A stretch of 56,983 nt of DNA, taken from assembly GCA_041484845.1 (NCBI GenBank), contig JBGPIK010000003.1, positions 1 through 56,983 of the forward strand, written 5' to 3'. A program made the translations under genes and the position numbers. The notes below the pieces were generated by a model. The model worked only from the letters and a program-made list of their open reading frames with translations. It was not told where the DNA came from and did not search any database. Each line of letters begins with the position of its first letter. The stretch's first letter is position 1. Source of the DNA: JBGPIK01 sp041484845 (GTDB lineage: Bacteria > Desulfobacterota > Binatia > UBA9968). Shown in pieces: positions 25,711 to 34,805 of this stretch.

Positions 25711-27348
25711 ATGAAAGCGCCGAAAGACGTACGTGAGCACATAAAGAATCTCGAACAGGCAGGATTGCTGGTCCGCGTCACACGCCCGACGAACAAGGAC
25801 ACCGAGATTCACGCCATCGTCCGGTGGCAATTCCGGGGCGGCATCCGTGAAGAGGACAGGAAGGCGTTTCTCTTCGAGAACGTGATCGACGCGCGACGAA
25901 AATACGACGGGTCGGTGCTGGTCGGCGGGCTTGCTGCATCCCGATGGGTTTATGGGTTAGGCATGGGTTGTGAGCCGGGAGAGATCGTTCAGAAGTGGCA
26001 GCATGCCTTGGCTCATCCGATCGAACCCGTGATGGTCGGGAGCGGACCCGTCCACGAAGAAATTCACATGGGCGATGAGCTCGATCGAGAGGGACTGGGG
26101 CTCGATGAAATCGCGGTTCCCATATCGACGCCGGGCTTTGATAACGCTCCTTATTTCACTTGCGCCCAATGGATCACGAAGGATCTCGAAACCGGAATCC
26201 GCAATGTCGGCAACTACAGAGCACAGGTGAAAGGGCGAAGACGGACCGGCGTCTGTCCGGGGCCGCAGGCCAACCAGCAATTGAATATTCATTGGCGCCA
26301 GGCGGTTTCCCGCGGCAAGCATCTCGAAGCGGCTCTGGTCGTGGGCGGCCCGCCGGTTGTCACTCATGCCGCGGTGCAAAAGATACCCTATGGCGTCGAT
26401 GAGCTCGCAGTCGCGGGAGGACTCGCGGGCGAGCCGATATCACTGGTCAAATGCAAGACAGTCGATCTGGAAGTGCCGGCGACCGCCGAGATCGTTCTGG
26501 AGGGAATCATTAGGACCGATTTTCTCGAGCCCGAAGGCGCCTTCGGTGAATCCCACGGCTATATCCATCCACGGATCATGAATCCCGTTTTCGAAGTCAA
26601 CTGTATCACGCACCGGAAGCAGCCGGTCTTTGTCGGGATCTTGAGCCAGGTGACTCCGAGTGAATCGAGCAAGCTCAAAGAGATCGGCATGGAGGCGATG
26701 CTGCTCCGATACTTGAAAGAGCATTCCAGCAATGAATGGGTCACCGCGGTCGGTTTGTACGAGCCGCTGGTAAACTTGCGGCGATACGTCGTCGTCCAGT
26801 GCCGTCGCGGCGCGCCTCAATACGAGGTGTGGCGCGCGCTGCACGGAGTGTTGGCCTTTCGACAGGAGCTGGGCAAATACGTGGTCGCGGTCGATGAGGA
26901 TATCGATCCCAAAGATGCCGACGCGATCAACTGGGCGATCACGATGAGATGCGAGCCCGCAAAAGACGTTCGGATCGTTGCCGGACGTGAAAAGGGACAC
27001 GCTCCGCCGTTTCGGGTCGCGGGTCATGAGATGGACAAGATGGAAGAGGTCGAAGAACGCTCGGCGGAGTATGCAGTCATGATGATGAACGCGACATTGA
27101 AAGAGCCGTTTCCGCCGGTTGCCTTGCCCGCGCAGGAGTACATGGAGAAGGCGAGGGAAATCTGGGAGACGGAGCTGGGCCTTCCATCGCTTCGTCCGCA
27201 GAGACCCTGGTATGGCTATTCGTTGGGGCAGTGGGACGCCGAATCCCAGGAAGAAGCGGAGCTGGCGTTGAAAGGGGAGTACTACAAAACCGGAGATAAA
27301 CTGGCAGCGCGGCGAATCTCGGTGTCGTCCAAGCACAATGGCAAGTAG
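25711..27348 (+). CDS. UbiD family decarboxylase (long form)
   Basis: A 545-residue prenylated-FMN decarboxylase-type protein. The conserved Arg sits in NVGNYRAQV near residue 168, and the paired glutamates in LEPEGAFGESHGY near 275 match the E-x4-E catalytic pattern of UbiD/Fdc. It has a C-terminal extension beyond residue 450, including RPWYGYSLGQWD, not found in the two shorter UbiD proteins at 38919 and 40377. The ATG at 25711 is chosen over the upstream in-frame start at 25669 because that one lies inside hydantoinase A. No UbiX-type flavin prenyltransferase is in the window. It likely decarboxylates an aromatic or unsaturated acid. Confidence 0.87.
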   Translation: MKAPKDVREHIKNLEQAGLLVRVTRPTNKDTEIHAIVRWQFRGGIREEDRKAFLFENVIDARRKYDGSVLVGGLAASRWVYGLGMGCEPGEIVQKWQHALAHPIEPVMVGSGPVHEEIHMGDELDREGLGLDEIAVPISTPGFDNAPYFTCAQWITKDLETGIRNVGNYRAQVKGRRRTGVCPGPQANQQLNIHWRQAVSRGKHLEAALVVGGPPVVTHAAVQKIPYGVDELAVAGGLAGEPISLVKCKTVDLEVPATAEIVLEGIIRTDFLEPEGAFGESHGYIHPRIMNPVFEVNCITHRKQPVFVGILSQVTPSESSKLKEIGMEAMLLRYLKEHSSNEWVTAVGLYEPLVNLRRYVVVQCRRGAPQYEVWRALHGVLAFRQELGKYVVAVDEDIDPKDADAINWAITMRCEPAKDVRIVAGREKGHAPPFRVAGHEMDKMEEVEERSAEYAVMMMNATLKEPFPPVALPAQEYMEKAREIWETELGLPSLRPQRPWYGYSLGQWDAESQEEAELALKGEYYKTGDKLAARRISVSSKHNGK

Positions 27349-27396
27349 TGGATGCCAGGCGATTGTGGCAAGGATCGCCGCAGAGAGAGGAATTTC

Positions 27397-28410
27397 ATGT
27401 CGTTAACGTTCGGTATTAGCTTTGCCCCCAATCATCCCAAGGAGGTGGCGGAGTGGTGTCGAGCTGCGGAGGATTGCGGCTTTGAGCGCGTGGGGCTCGT
27501 TGACTCGCAATCCATTTACCGCGAGCTTTACGTGAGCTGCACGGCCGGACTGCACGCATCTAAAAGCATCGCAATCGGTCCCAGGGTAACCAACGCGTTG
27601 ACGCGCCATCCAACTGTGACAGCTAGCGCCATGGTGACCATGGCTGAGCTCGCTCCGGGGCGAGTATTTGCCGGCGTGGGAACGGGCGACAGCGCGCTGA
27701 TCAATATAGGCCTGCGTCCGATTAAGCTCGGCGCGTTGGAAGAATTTGTAAAGTGCCTTCGCGGTTTGATGCGTGGCGAACGAGTCCAGTACCAAGGGTC
27801 TGAGGTCCACCTCACGTGGAGCGGGATCGATATTCCCATTTATGTTTCCGCTCATGGTCCGAAGACTCTAGAGTTCGCTGGGGAGCATGCGGACGGAGTC
27901 ATCTATGGAGATGGCGTGGGCAAGGAAATCGTTGCCGATGCGTTGTCGGCCGTCGGCCGCGGCGCCGGGAAGGCCGGCCGGCGGCTCACTGACGTGGATA
28001 TCTGGTGGGGACTGTGCGGCAACGTTGCAAACAGCAGGCAGGAAGCGCTGGCACAAATAAAAATGCTGCTCGCCGCGAAGGCCAACCACCTGGCGCGATT
28101 TCCCGATCAGAATAAAAATGTCCCGCCTGAGTTTCGCGAGGTGCTGGACCGGATTCATAAAGGATACAGCTATCTCGAACATCAGAAACCCGGCGAGAAC
28201 ACAACCAACGCTCGGTTGGTGAGCGAGAGCGGGCTGGAAGATTATTTGGCCGGCCGTTATGCGATTGCCGGGACACCGGGAGATTGCCTGGAGAGATTGA
28301 GCGAGCTTGAGAAAATGGGCGTGAGAAAGATCTGGTTGAACGTTCACTTCGACGACAAGATCGGATTCATGAAGCGGTGGAGTCGAGAGGTCATGGCGAA
28401 GATCAGATAG
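27397..28410 (+). CDS. LLM class flavin-dependent oxidoreductase
   Basis: A 337-residue luciferase-like flavoprotein. It shows FGISFAPNHPKEVAEWCRAA at the start, CGFERVGLVDSQSIYREL near residue 28, SIAIGPRVTNALTRHPTVTA near 56, GRVFAGVGTGDSA near 90 and IPIYVSAHGPKTLEFAGEHAD near 143. The ATG at 27397 gives the family-typical N-terminus; the ORF can be extended to 27352 but without homologous residues. It follows the long UbiD gene by 48 bases. Probable role is FMN- or F420-dependent oxidation of the decarboxylated product (inference). Confidence 0.86.
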   Translation: MSLTFGISFAPNHPKEVAEWCRAAEDCGFERVGLVDSQSIYRELYVSCTAGLHASKSIAIGPRVTNALTRHPTVTASAMVTMAELAPGRVFAGVGTGDSALINIGLRPIKLGALEEFVKCLRGLMRGERVQYQGSEVHLTWSGIDIPIYVSAHGPKTLEFAGEHADGVIYGDGVGKEIVADALSAVGRGAGKAGRRLTDVDIWWGLCGNVANSRQEALAQIKMLLAAKANHLARFPDQNKNVPPEFREVLDRIHKGYSYLEHQKPGENTTNARLVSESGLEDYLAGRYAIAGTPGDCLERLSELEKMGVRKIWLNVHFDDKIGFMKRWSREVMAKIR

Positions 28411-28674
28411 TCCGGATTATTGATGCGTGAGAGCGATCGACAGGCGAGCCTTCCAGAGCGAGGCAATGAGCCTGTGGTCTGGAGCGGACTGCAAACTGCG
28501 GTTTCTGGAGTGAAAGTTGAGAAAAACACGAGGGCCGAGCCGAGAACCAAACACGAAGTTGAAGCTGTTCGTCTCTGTGCTCGCTCCTCCAGGCTCACCC
28601 GGCGATCGGCACAGTCTCGTAGTTTTGCCTCGACCGTGAATAGTGCGGACTAGAGCGTAGCACAGGGGGTCGGG
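28411..28674. other. Intergenic gap inside the plus-strand run
   Basis: The 264-base gap between the LLM gene and the next binding protein holds one weak open frame (28420-28653) whose arginine- and serine-rich translation matches nothing I know and lacks a ribosome site. No terminator-like hairpin with a T-run is visible. The gap may carry an internal promoter, but no clear -35/-10 pair stands out. Confidence 0.4.
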
Positions 28675-29670
28675 ATGTTCGGTCCTTTGATCGTTGCAGT
28701 TTTATTGATCAGTGTCACACGCGTTTCCGCGGATGACTCTGATCGGGTGGCCAAGGCCAAGACTGAGGGGCAGGTGGTCTTCTACACGAGCATGGGGATC
28801 GACACAGTGCGACCGGTGACGCTCGCGTTCGAGAAGAAGTTTCCATTCCTCAAAGTTGAGGTTCTGAGGTTGAACTCGGAACGGGTGTTCAACCGCGTCA
28901 TGATAGAACACCAAACCGGTAAGGTTCATGCCGACGTTGTGAATCTATCCGTCATGCCGTTGTTGAAAGGTAAGCGAGTGCTCGCTACATACCGATCGCC
29001 CGAAGCCAATGCATTTCCCGCCACGTTTAGAGACACCGACGATACCTGGAGCGGCCTCGTCGGCAACTATGTGGTGATTGGCTACAATAGCCGGCTCGTG
29101 CCCGAAGCCGACGCTCCCAAGGATTGGATGGACCTCACGCAGCCTTCGTGGAAGGCCAAAATAGGGATGGACGTCGAAGACTACGATTGGTTTGGCGCGA
29201 TGATCGAGTATCTCGGGCAAGAAAAGGGCAGGCGTTTGATGGAAGGGCTCGCCAAGCAGCAGATCAACTGGCGAAAAGGGCATTCTTTGCTGGCGCAACT
29301 GGTTGCGGCGGGCGAATTTTCCGCGTCCCTTCTTTATGCCCACAGAACTCAATTAACGAAGGATAGAGGCGCTCCGATCGAGTGGGTGAAAACATCGAAG
29401 CCTATCATCGTGTCGCAAAATGCGGTTGCCATTTTGGAGAAAGCTCAACGGCCTAACGCGGCTCGCCTATTCGTCGACTTTTTAATGTCTGAAGCCGGGC
29501 AGAAGCTGCTCTATGACGGTGGACAAATACCTCTTCGATCCCGCGCTGTTCCGGCGAGTTCGCCGCTGGCGGCGGAACACCTCGATCTGCATCCCGTATC
29601 GGGTCAGGTCATGGAACGCTTCGAGCAATACAAGAAAGAGTTCAACGACATTTTTGGCGTGAGGCAGTAA
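28675..29670 (+). CDS. Extracellular solute-binding protein, Fe(3+)/type-1 family
   Basis: A 331-residue protein with a short signal peptide (FGPLIVAVLLISVTRVSA) and a type-2 periplasmic binding fold of the iron(III)/polyamine-like class rather than NMT1. It has AKTEGQVVFYTSMGIDTVRP near residue 28, WSGLVGNYVVIGYNSRLVP near 122, QPSWKAKIGMDVEDYDWFG near 152 and RPNAARLFVDFLMSEAGQKL near 262. Such proteins bind iron complexes or organic anions. GGGG precedes the ATG. It is the only member of this class among the window's many binding proteins and has no permease beside it. Confidence 0.85.
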   Translation: MFGPLIVAVLLISVTRVSADDSDRVAKAKTEGQVVFYTSMGIDTVRPVTLAFEKKFPFLKVEVLRLNSERVFNRVMIEHQTGKVHADVVNLSVMPLLKGKRVLATYRSPEANAFPATFRDTDDTWSGLVGNYVVIGYNSRLVPEADAPKDWMDLTQPSWKAKIGMDVEDYDWFGAMIEYLGQEKGRRLMEGLAKQQINWRKGHSLLAQLVAAGEFSASLLYAHRTQLTKDRGAPIEWVKTSKPIIVSQNAVAILEKAQRPNAARLFVDFLMSEAGQKLLYDGGQIPLRSRAVPASSPLAAEHLDLHPVSGQVMERFEQYKKEFNDIFGVRQ

Positions 29671-29713
29671 TCGTCAACGGGTAAGAACCATTGAGAGGAG
29701 CAAGAGAAGCGAT

Positions 29714-30619
29714 ATGGAGAAGATAAAATTCCCCTATAGATCGGCACGCCACCTGGCCCTGCTGCACATCGTTGCGGAAAGTGGAGCATGGAAAGAGCAA
29801 GGTCTCTCCGTCGAATACGATTTCTACGTTGATCCCGAGCAGGCCCATAAGCTCTTGAAAAACGGCGAGGTGCAATTTATCGGCGGCAACCACATTACCC
29901 CTTATATCAAGCGTGCCACGGGGGACGACTGGATTTATGTCGGGCAGACGGCGAATTACATTGGACAGGCGATCGTCGTCAAGAAGGAAAGCAAAATTCG
30001 ACGGCTGGAAGACTTGCGCGGCAAGACTCTGGGCGCCAAGGGAACCGGCGGTCCGCACACCTGGCTCAATGCTTGGCTAACGTTAAAAAAGAGCGGCCTG
30101 GAAAACGCGGTTAAGATTGAACGGGTCTACAAGAAAGGTCGTGTCTGGAAAGGCGTGCAGGCGGGTGATTACGACGCGGCCATTGTCGGCCGTCCGGACG
30201 ACTTGGTTGCAAGACGAGACGGGATGCGAACTATTCCGCTACCCTTGCTCCCCATGATTGTTTTTACTACGGTCTCGACGACCGGAGGCTTCGTCAGGCA
30301 AAACTGCGAATTGATCAAAAGATTCCTCAAGGGTCTCGGGAGTGGAATCAGGTTTTTCAAAGACAACAAGAAGAAATCCATGGAAATCCTAAGCTCGACC
30401 TTGCCCAAAGAAAGAGGCGGCGGCGATAAAGAAATGATCGAGCATTACTACCGTGATTTGACGGAAACGCTGACGCCAACTCTGTATCCCACCATGGACG
30501 CTATATACAACGTCTATGCCGAGGCTTGCCGTTACAATGCTGTGGCAAAAAAAGTAAATCCGCTGGAGCTTTGGGATCTCCATTTCTTGCGACAGTTGCA
30601 GGATGCTCGGGAGCTTTAG
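29714..30619 (+). CDS. NMT1/SsuA-like binding-fold protein lacking a signal peptide
   Basis: A 301-residue protein with the NMT1 periplasmic-binding fold (ALLHIVAESGAWKEQGLSVE near residue 15, KLLKNGEVQFIGGNHITPYI near 45, DLRGKTLGAKGTGGPHTWLN near 97), but the start MEKIKFPYRS is polar and there is no hydrophobic leader. It therefore probably stays in the cytoplasm. Related cytoplasmic binding-fold proteins act as enzymes, e.g. the THI5 and 4,5-dihydroxyphthalate decarboxylase groups. It lies 12 bases upstream of the TPP alpha gene and may act with that decarboxylase (inference). AGGAG precedes the ATG at 29714. Confidence 0.78.
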   Translation: MEKIKFPYRSARHLALLHIVAESGAWKEQGLSVEYDFYVDPEQAHKLLKNGEVQFIGGNHITPYIKRATGDDWIYVGQTANYIGQAIVVKKESKIRRLEDLRGKTLGAKGTGGPHTWLNAWLTLKKSGLENAVKIERVYKKGRVWKGVQAGDYDAAIVGRPDDLVARRDGMRTIPLPLLPMIVFTTVSTTGGFVRQNCELIKRFLKGLGSGIRFFKDNKKKSMEILSSTLPKERGGGDKEMIEHYYRDLTETLTPTLYPTMDAIYNVYAEACRYNAVAKKVNPLELWDLHFLRQLQDAREL

Positions 30620-30631
30620 GCCGGATTATTT

Positions 30632-31138
30632 ATGGAACCCGAACTCGCAACAAGATTCGTCGCCGGCTTGAAAGAAGCCGGCATTGACTTTATGAGCTAT
30701 CTGCCCGAAAGCCGGCTGAGCCAAATCCTGCCGCTCATGCGCAAGGAGTCCTGTTTCAAGCTGGCGCCGTCGGCGAGCGAAGCCGATGCCGTTTCCATCG
30801 CCGTCGGCGCAACGCTTGGGGGCGAGCAGACGGCTTGCTACATGGAGAGCACCGGTGTTTTTGTGTCGTGCTATCAGTTGGTGGTGGTGGCTTTGCATCT
30901 GCACGTCCCCGTTCTCCTTCTGGTTAGCCATCTGGGAGGATTTGATGATCAACGGAACAGCTTTCTCTACTCCGTGGCGGGCAGGAGGTTGATCCCTCAA
31001 TTCAAGGCGCTGGGTATAGAGTTTAAAGTGCTCGAGAATGGCGACCATCTCGAAGAGGATATTCGCAATGCGGTGCGCACCATGAACTCGCTTCGAGAAC
31101 CTGTAGCGCTCGTGTTCACGGGAGATTTCACCGAATGA
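30632..31138 (+). CDS. Split TPP-dependent decarboxylase, N-terminal (alpha, ComD-like) subunit, copy 2
   Basis: A 168-residue TPP N-terminal domain, same length as the copy at 19418-19924. It has EAGIDFMSYLPESRLSQILP near residue 15, the thiamine-activating Glu in APSASEADAVSIAVGA near 45, SHLGGFDDQRNSF near 98 and VALVFTGDFTE at the end. It overlaps the beta subunit by 4 bases (ATGA). Together they resemble sulfopyruvate decarboxylase chains, but the substrate could be another 2-oxo acid produced in this cluster. Confidence 0.82.
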   Translation: MEPELATRFVAGLKEAGIDFMSYLPESRLSQILPLMRKESCFKLAPSASEADAVSIAVGATLGGEQTACYMESTGVFVSCYQLVVVALHLHVPVLLLVSHLGGFDDQRNSFLYSVAGRRLIPQFKALGIEFKVLENGDHLEEDIRNAVRTMNSLREPVALVFTGDFTE

Positions 31139-31737
31139 ATCGCTACGAGTGTCTGCAGTCGTTGCTGCCGCTAATCGCCGATCATTTGATCGTCACCTCG
31201 CAGAGCGGACAGCGAATAGAATGGGGAAGTTTATCGAACCACGAGGGAAATTTGCTGTTGGGGGAAATGGGGGCCGCCTTGTGCGTCGGCGCCGGCCTCG
31301 CTCTGGCGCTTCCCAAACGCAAAGTTGTCGTATTGGAGTCGGACGGAAGCGTCCTGCTGAGCTTGAGCAGCTTGGCCACCATAGCTAACCTTGAAATTTC
31401 CAACCTCGCGGTTTTCGTCTTCGACAATGGAATGTACAGCGGCACACGGATCAGCGAGCCAACGGCAACCGGAGGCAAGACAGACTTGGAACAGCTTGCC
31501 AGGGGAGCAGGAATTCAGCACTCGGCGACGGTGCGAGACCTGGCAGAGTTTAAAGCGCACGCAGCGCCGGCAATGGAAGGAAAAACCTTAAGCTTTGTTG
31601 TTTGTAAAGTGCAGGAGAGCTTACTACATCGGGATATCCCGCGGCCGAACGTCGATCTCCTGGAGAACAAGTATCGCTTCGTGAGGTATCTGGAAAAAAC
31701 AGAGGGCAAATTACCGCCTTTCATCGGCAGAGGATAG
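31135..31737 (+). CDS. Split TPP-dependent decarboxylase, C-terminal (beta, ComE-like) subunit, copy 2
   Basis: A 200-residue TPP-binding domain with NHEGNLLLGEMGAALCVGAGL near residue 36 (20 of these are conserved in the first copy), VLESDGSVLLSLSSLATI near 66 and VFVFDNGMYSGTRIS near 97. As in the copy at 18825 the cofactor motif reads SDG instead of GDG, so the substitution is a shared trait of this subfamily rather than decay. The C-terminus NVDLLENKYRFVRYLEK also matches copy 1. The isochorismatase-fold gene follows after 125 bases. Confidence 0.82.
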   Translation: MNRYECLQSLLPLIADHLIVTSQSGQRIEWGSLSNHEGNLLLGEMGAALCVGAGLALALPKRKVVVLESDGSVLLSLSSLATIANLEISNLAVFVFDNGMYSGTRISEPTATGGKTDLEQLARGAGIQHSATVRDLAEFKAHAAPAMEGKTLSFVVCKVQESLLHRDIPRPNVDLLENKYRFVRYLEKTEGKLPPFIGRG

Positions 31738-31862
31738 ATACACGAACATTATATACGGCTTGAACGGCTTAAACCTCTTCCGTCGTTCAACACGATCAAA
31801 ATGTTTTAACTCGACTAAGGCACTTACGGCGTCGATACATTTGCCCAAAAGTGAGGTTAACC

Positions 31863-32615
31863 ATGGCGATTTGGGATGATGCAATTACAGAACGAGACAA
31901 ACTGGTGCTGCAGGCCTGCGGTTACGGGCGAGTTCGCGGTTTGGGAAAGCGTCCGGCGCTGGTCGTTATTGACATGAACTACAACTGGGTGGGTGATCGC
32001 AGAGAACCGGTCTTGGAATCGATCAAGCGGATCAGGCACAGCTGTGGGGAAGAAGCGTGGGACGCCGTGTCCGTTGTCCAAAGGCTCATGATCAAGGCTC
32101 GACAAAAGGGCATTCCTGTCATCTATACGACAGGCTTGGGCGCGGAGACTAACTACGAGTCAAAACGCAGGCCATGGAAAAACCACCGGCATGAGGAAGA
32201 TGAAACCAAGGCTTTTTCGCAAAGGATGGAAATAGTAAAGGAGATCGCACCTCAGCCGTCCGACATCGTCATTCATAAACTCAAGCCTTCAGGTTTTTTC
32301 GGAACGCCGCTTCAAAGCGTTCTCAACGATTATGGAGTCGATACGCTACTGGTGACAGGCGGCTCGACGAGCGGTTGTGTGCGCGCCACGGTGATCGATG
32401 CATTTTCCTTTAACTATTTTGTCGCAGTGGTCGAGGAGGGCACGTTTGACCGCATTCAATTGTCTCACAAGGCCAACCTGCTCGACATGAACATCAAGTA
32501 CGCGGATGTGATGAAAGCCGAGCAGGTTGCGGCTTATCTGGATGGCCTCCCTTCCGGCTGGTATGAATGGAAGGCCGGTTCGGCTGCAGCGGAAAGGAAC
32601 GTAAAGCGGGCGTGA
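31863..32615 (+). CDS. Cysteine hydrolase, isochorismatase / N-carbamoylsarcosine amidase-like
   Basis: A 250-residue protein of the isochorismatase-like superfamily. The triad is visible: Asp in LVVIDMNYNWVG near residue 39, Lys in HKLKPSGFFGT near 140, and nucleophilic Cys in GGSTSGCVRATVIDAF near 170. The ATG at 31863 is preferred to the one at 31851 (GTGAGG precedes it). N-carbamoylsarcosine amidase relatives remove a carbamoyl group, which would logically follow hydantoin ring opening by the HyuA/HyuB enzymes in this cluster; that link is inference. It could also be a maleamate-type amidase. Confidence 0.85.
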   Translation: MAIWDDAITERDKLVLQACGYGRVRGLGKRPALVVIDMNYNWVGDRREPVLESIKRIRHSCGEEAWDAVSVVQRLMIKARQKGIPVIYTTGLGAETNYESKRRPWKNHRHEEDETKAFSQRMEIVKEIAPQPSDIVIHKLKPSGFFGTPLQSVLNDYGVDTLLVTGGSTSGCVRATVIDAFSFNYFVAVVEEGTFDRIQLSHKANLLDMNIKYADVMKAEQVAAYLDGLPSGWYEWKAGSAAAERNVKRA

Positions 32616-32663
32616 GGTTGCGCTCTAGCGCGATGGACTGCTTTGAAACTCCATAGAACATCT

Positions 32664-33638
32664 ATGAACAAAATACTGTGGCTGGCCATATTCATTCTCT
32701 TCTTTTTGCCTGGGCCGTTGACGGCGCAAACGATGAGAATCGGCTCCCTGGGGCTCAGCGGGCCGCTACTGCCGTTGTGGATAGCCCAAGACCGATCATT
32801 GTTCTCCCTATATGGGCTTAAGACGGAGATCATTACATTCCAGGGTGGTTCGACCACGATACAAGCGCTGATGGCGGGCGAAGTTAAATTCGCGGCCACC
32901 GGCAGCGCCGCAGGTGCCAACGCCCGGCTCGGCGGAGCGGATGTCGTGACCATTGCGGAATGGGTGAATACGTTGCCGTACATGCTGATCGTGACGAACG
33001 ACATTGATACGCCTGAAAAGCTGAGAAAAAAAAGAATCGCGATCAGCCGTTTCGGCAGCGCCGCTCATTACGCAGTCCGGCTGGCCTTGACGAAGTTCGG
33101 CATCAACCCGGACAAAGAAGTGCAGATGCTCCAGATCGGCGATGAAGGGCTGCGGCTTGCGGCCTTGAAACAAGGGTCGGCGGACGCCACGGTACTGACG
33201 CCGCCGACGAATCTCACCGCGCGCAATCTAGGGTTTCGTGTCTTAACCTCGTTGCACGAAATGGGGATTCAGTATTCATTTGACCATCTTCTGGTGACCC
33301 GAGATTTTGCGAGCAAGAACAAGGATGCGGTTGAACGTTTTCTAAAAGGTTTCCTGCATGGCGTTGCCTATATGAAATCGCATCGTAACGAAAGCGTGGA
33401 AACTCTGAAGCGCTGGACGCGAATGAGCGATCAAAATGCGCTGGAGGAAACCTATAGAATTTTTGTTGAAATGATTCCGGCAAAACCGTACGGGAGCGAA
33501 GAGGGCTGGCGCAATCTCGTCGAGGTTCTGGCGGCCGGTAATCCTAAGGCGAAAGCATTGCAGTCAAAGGACATGTTCGATTACCGGTACCTCCGCGAAA
33601 TTGAGAAAAGCGGATTCATCGATGGGCTCTACAAGTGA
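32664..33638 (+). CDS. NMT1/TauA-like ABC transporter substrate-binding protein
   Basis: A 324-residue secreted protein: signal ILWLAIFILFFLPGPLTA, cleaved before QTMRIG. The fold shows LPLWIAQDRSLFSLYGLKTE near residue 38, IQALMAGEVKFAATGSAA near 67, and a hinge segment RKKRIAISRFGSAAHYAV near 117. The ATG at 32664 fits the leader better than the TTG at 32643. It comes right after the amidohydrolase gene and before the first bicupin gene. ISRFGS is also found in the protein at 41794, suggesting a common subgroup. Confidence 0.86.
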   Translation: MNKILWLAIFILFFLPGPLTAQTMRIGSLGLSGPLLPLWIAQDRSLFSLYGLKTEIITFQGGSTTIQALMAGEVKFAATGSAAGANARLGGADVVTIAEWVNTLPYMLIVTNDIDTPEKLRKKRIAISRFGSAAHYAVRLALTKFGINPDKEVQMLQIGDEGLRLAALKQGSADATVLTPPTNLTARNLGFRVLTSLHEMGIQYSFDHLLVTRDFASKNKDAVERFLKGFLHGVAYMKSHRNESVETLKRWTRMSDQNALEETYRIFVEMIPAKPYGSEEGWRNLVEVLAAGNPKAKALQSKDMFDYRYLREIEKSGFIDGLYK

Positions 33639-33682
33639 AGCGCACGGCGCATAGGTTTCAGCGATGATCGGAGGACAACGCG

Positions 33683-34771
33683 ATGCAAGGCGTGTTTGAG
33701 GCCCAGCCCTACACCGGCAAAACCGCGTTCGAGCAGTGGGTCGAGTATGAAGGCGTGCCGATGATCCGGGACTTTATCGTGCCGGACCTGAACTCGGTCG
33801 CCGTCCGATCGTGGCAGCGCGTAGGAGCGTCGGGGAGTTGGATGGTGCTCGGCGCGCCACAAGATCAGCTCAGCATGGCTGCCTACGTTTGCGAGATCGG
33901 TCCCGGAAAATCGACGAAGCCTCAACGGCACCTGTTCGAGGAGCTCATCTTCGTTTTAAGCGGAAGCGGAGCAACGACGGTATGGAACGACGGTGAGAAG
34001 TCCGTGTCGTTTGAATGGCGGCGCGGCAGTCTCTTTTCTCCGCCGTTGAATTCCTGGCACCAGCATTTCAACGGCTCCGGAGCGGAGCCCGTGCGCTACG
34101 TGGCGATGACGAATGCCCCTGCGGTGTTCAATATGTTTCATAGCTACGATTTCATCATGAATAACCCGCACCGATTTAGAGAGCGCTTCGACCAAGAGCC
34201 GGAATATTTTTCGGGAAAAGGAGAAGCGCATCCGGGAGACGTATGGGAAAGCAATTTCATTCCCGACATCGTGGACCTGCCTTTTTATGAGTTTCCCACG
34301 AAGGGGCCGGGGATGAAACACGTTGAGATCGAGCTGTCCAGCAACACGTTGTCGGGTCACATCAGCGAATCTCCCGTCGGGGTGTACAAGAAAGCGCACC
34401 GGCACGGCCCCGGCGCCTACATTATTACACTCAAAGGACGGGGCTATTCGCTCATGTGGCCCGAAGGACAGGATTGGAAGAGATTCGACTGGGGAGCCTG
34501 GAGCATGATGTCTCCGCCGAACCGCTGGTTTCATCAGCATTTCAATCTGGGAAGCGAGCCCATTCGCCAGCTCGCGTTGAAGGGTTGGGGGCAGAAGTAT
34601 CCCATCGGGGGATGGGAGCAGATGTTCAAGAGCACGGAAGCCGGAGGAGACATGATCGAGTTTGAGGATGAAGATCCGGCGGTTCGGGAGATGTATGTCG
34701 AAGAGCTCAGAAAAGAAGGAAGCGAGCTCAAAAATCCACCGGTCAGCTATCGAAAAAAACGCGTCGCGTAA
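33683..34771 (+). CDS. Bicupin protein, gentisate-dioxygenase-like (copy 1)
   Basis: A 362-residue protein with two cupin barrels. The first has RHLFEELIFVLSGSG near residue 78 and NSWHQHFNGSG near 120; the second has HRHGPGAYIITLKGRG near 238 and NRWFHQHFNLGSEP near 278. The His/Glu set suggests a metal site in each barrel. Bicupins of this shape include gentisate and hydroxynaphthoate ring-cleavage dioxygenases, but isomerase or non-catalytic roles exist, so ring cleavage is a proposal. A paralog lies at 35825-36898; the last ~230 bases of the two genes are almost identical. GGAGG precedes the start. Confidence 0.8.
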   Translation: MQGVFEAQPYTGKTAFEQWVEYEGVPMIRDFIVPDLNSVAVRSWQRVGASGSWMVLGAPQDQLSMAAYVCEIGPGKSTKPQRHLFEELIFVLSGSGATTVWNDGEKSVSFEWRRGSLFSPPLNSWHQHFNGSGAEPVRYVAMTNAPAVFNMFHSYDFIMNNPHRFRERFDQEPEYFSGKGEAHPGDVWESNFIPDIVDLPFYEFPTKGPGMKHVEIELSSNTLSGHISESPVGVYKKAHRHGPGAYIITLKGRGYSLMWPEGQDWKRFDWGAWSMMSPPNRWFHQHFNLGSEPIRQLALKGWGQKYPIGGWEQMFKSTEAGGDMIEFEDEDPAVREMYVEELRKEGSELKNPPVSYRKKRVA

Positions 34772-34805
34772 TTCGTTTCAGCGAGACTGGGCTCGGGCGG
34801 TACTG

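Noticed and set aside
28420..28653. A 77-codon open frame in the gap before the Fe-type binding protein
   Set aside because: No ribosome site, low-information sequence rich in Arg and Ser, no recognisable domain.
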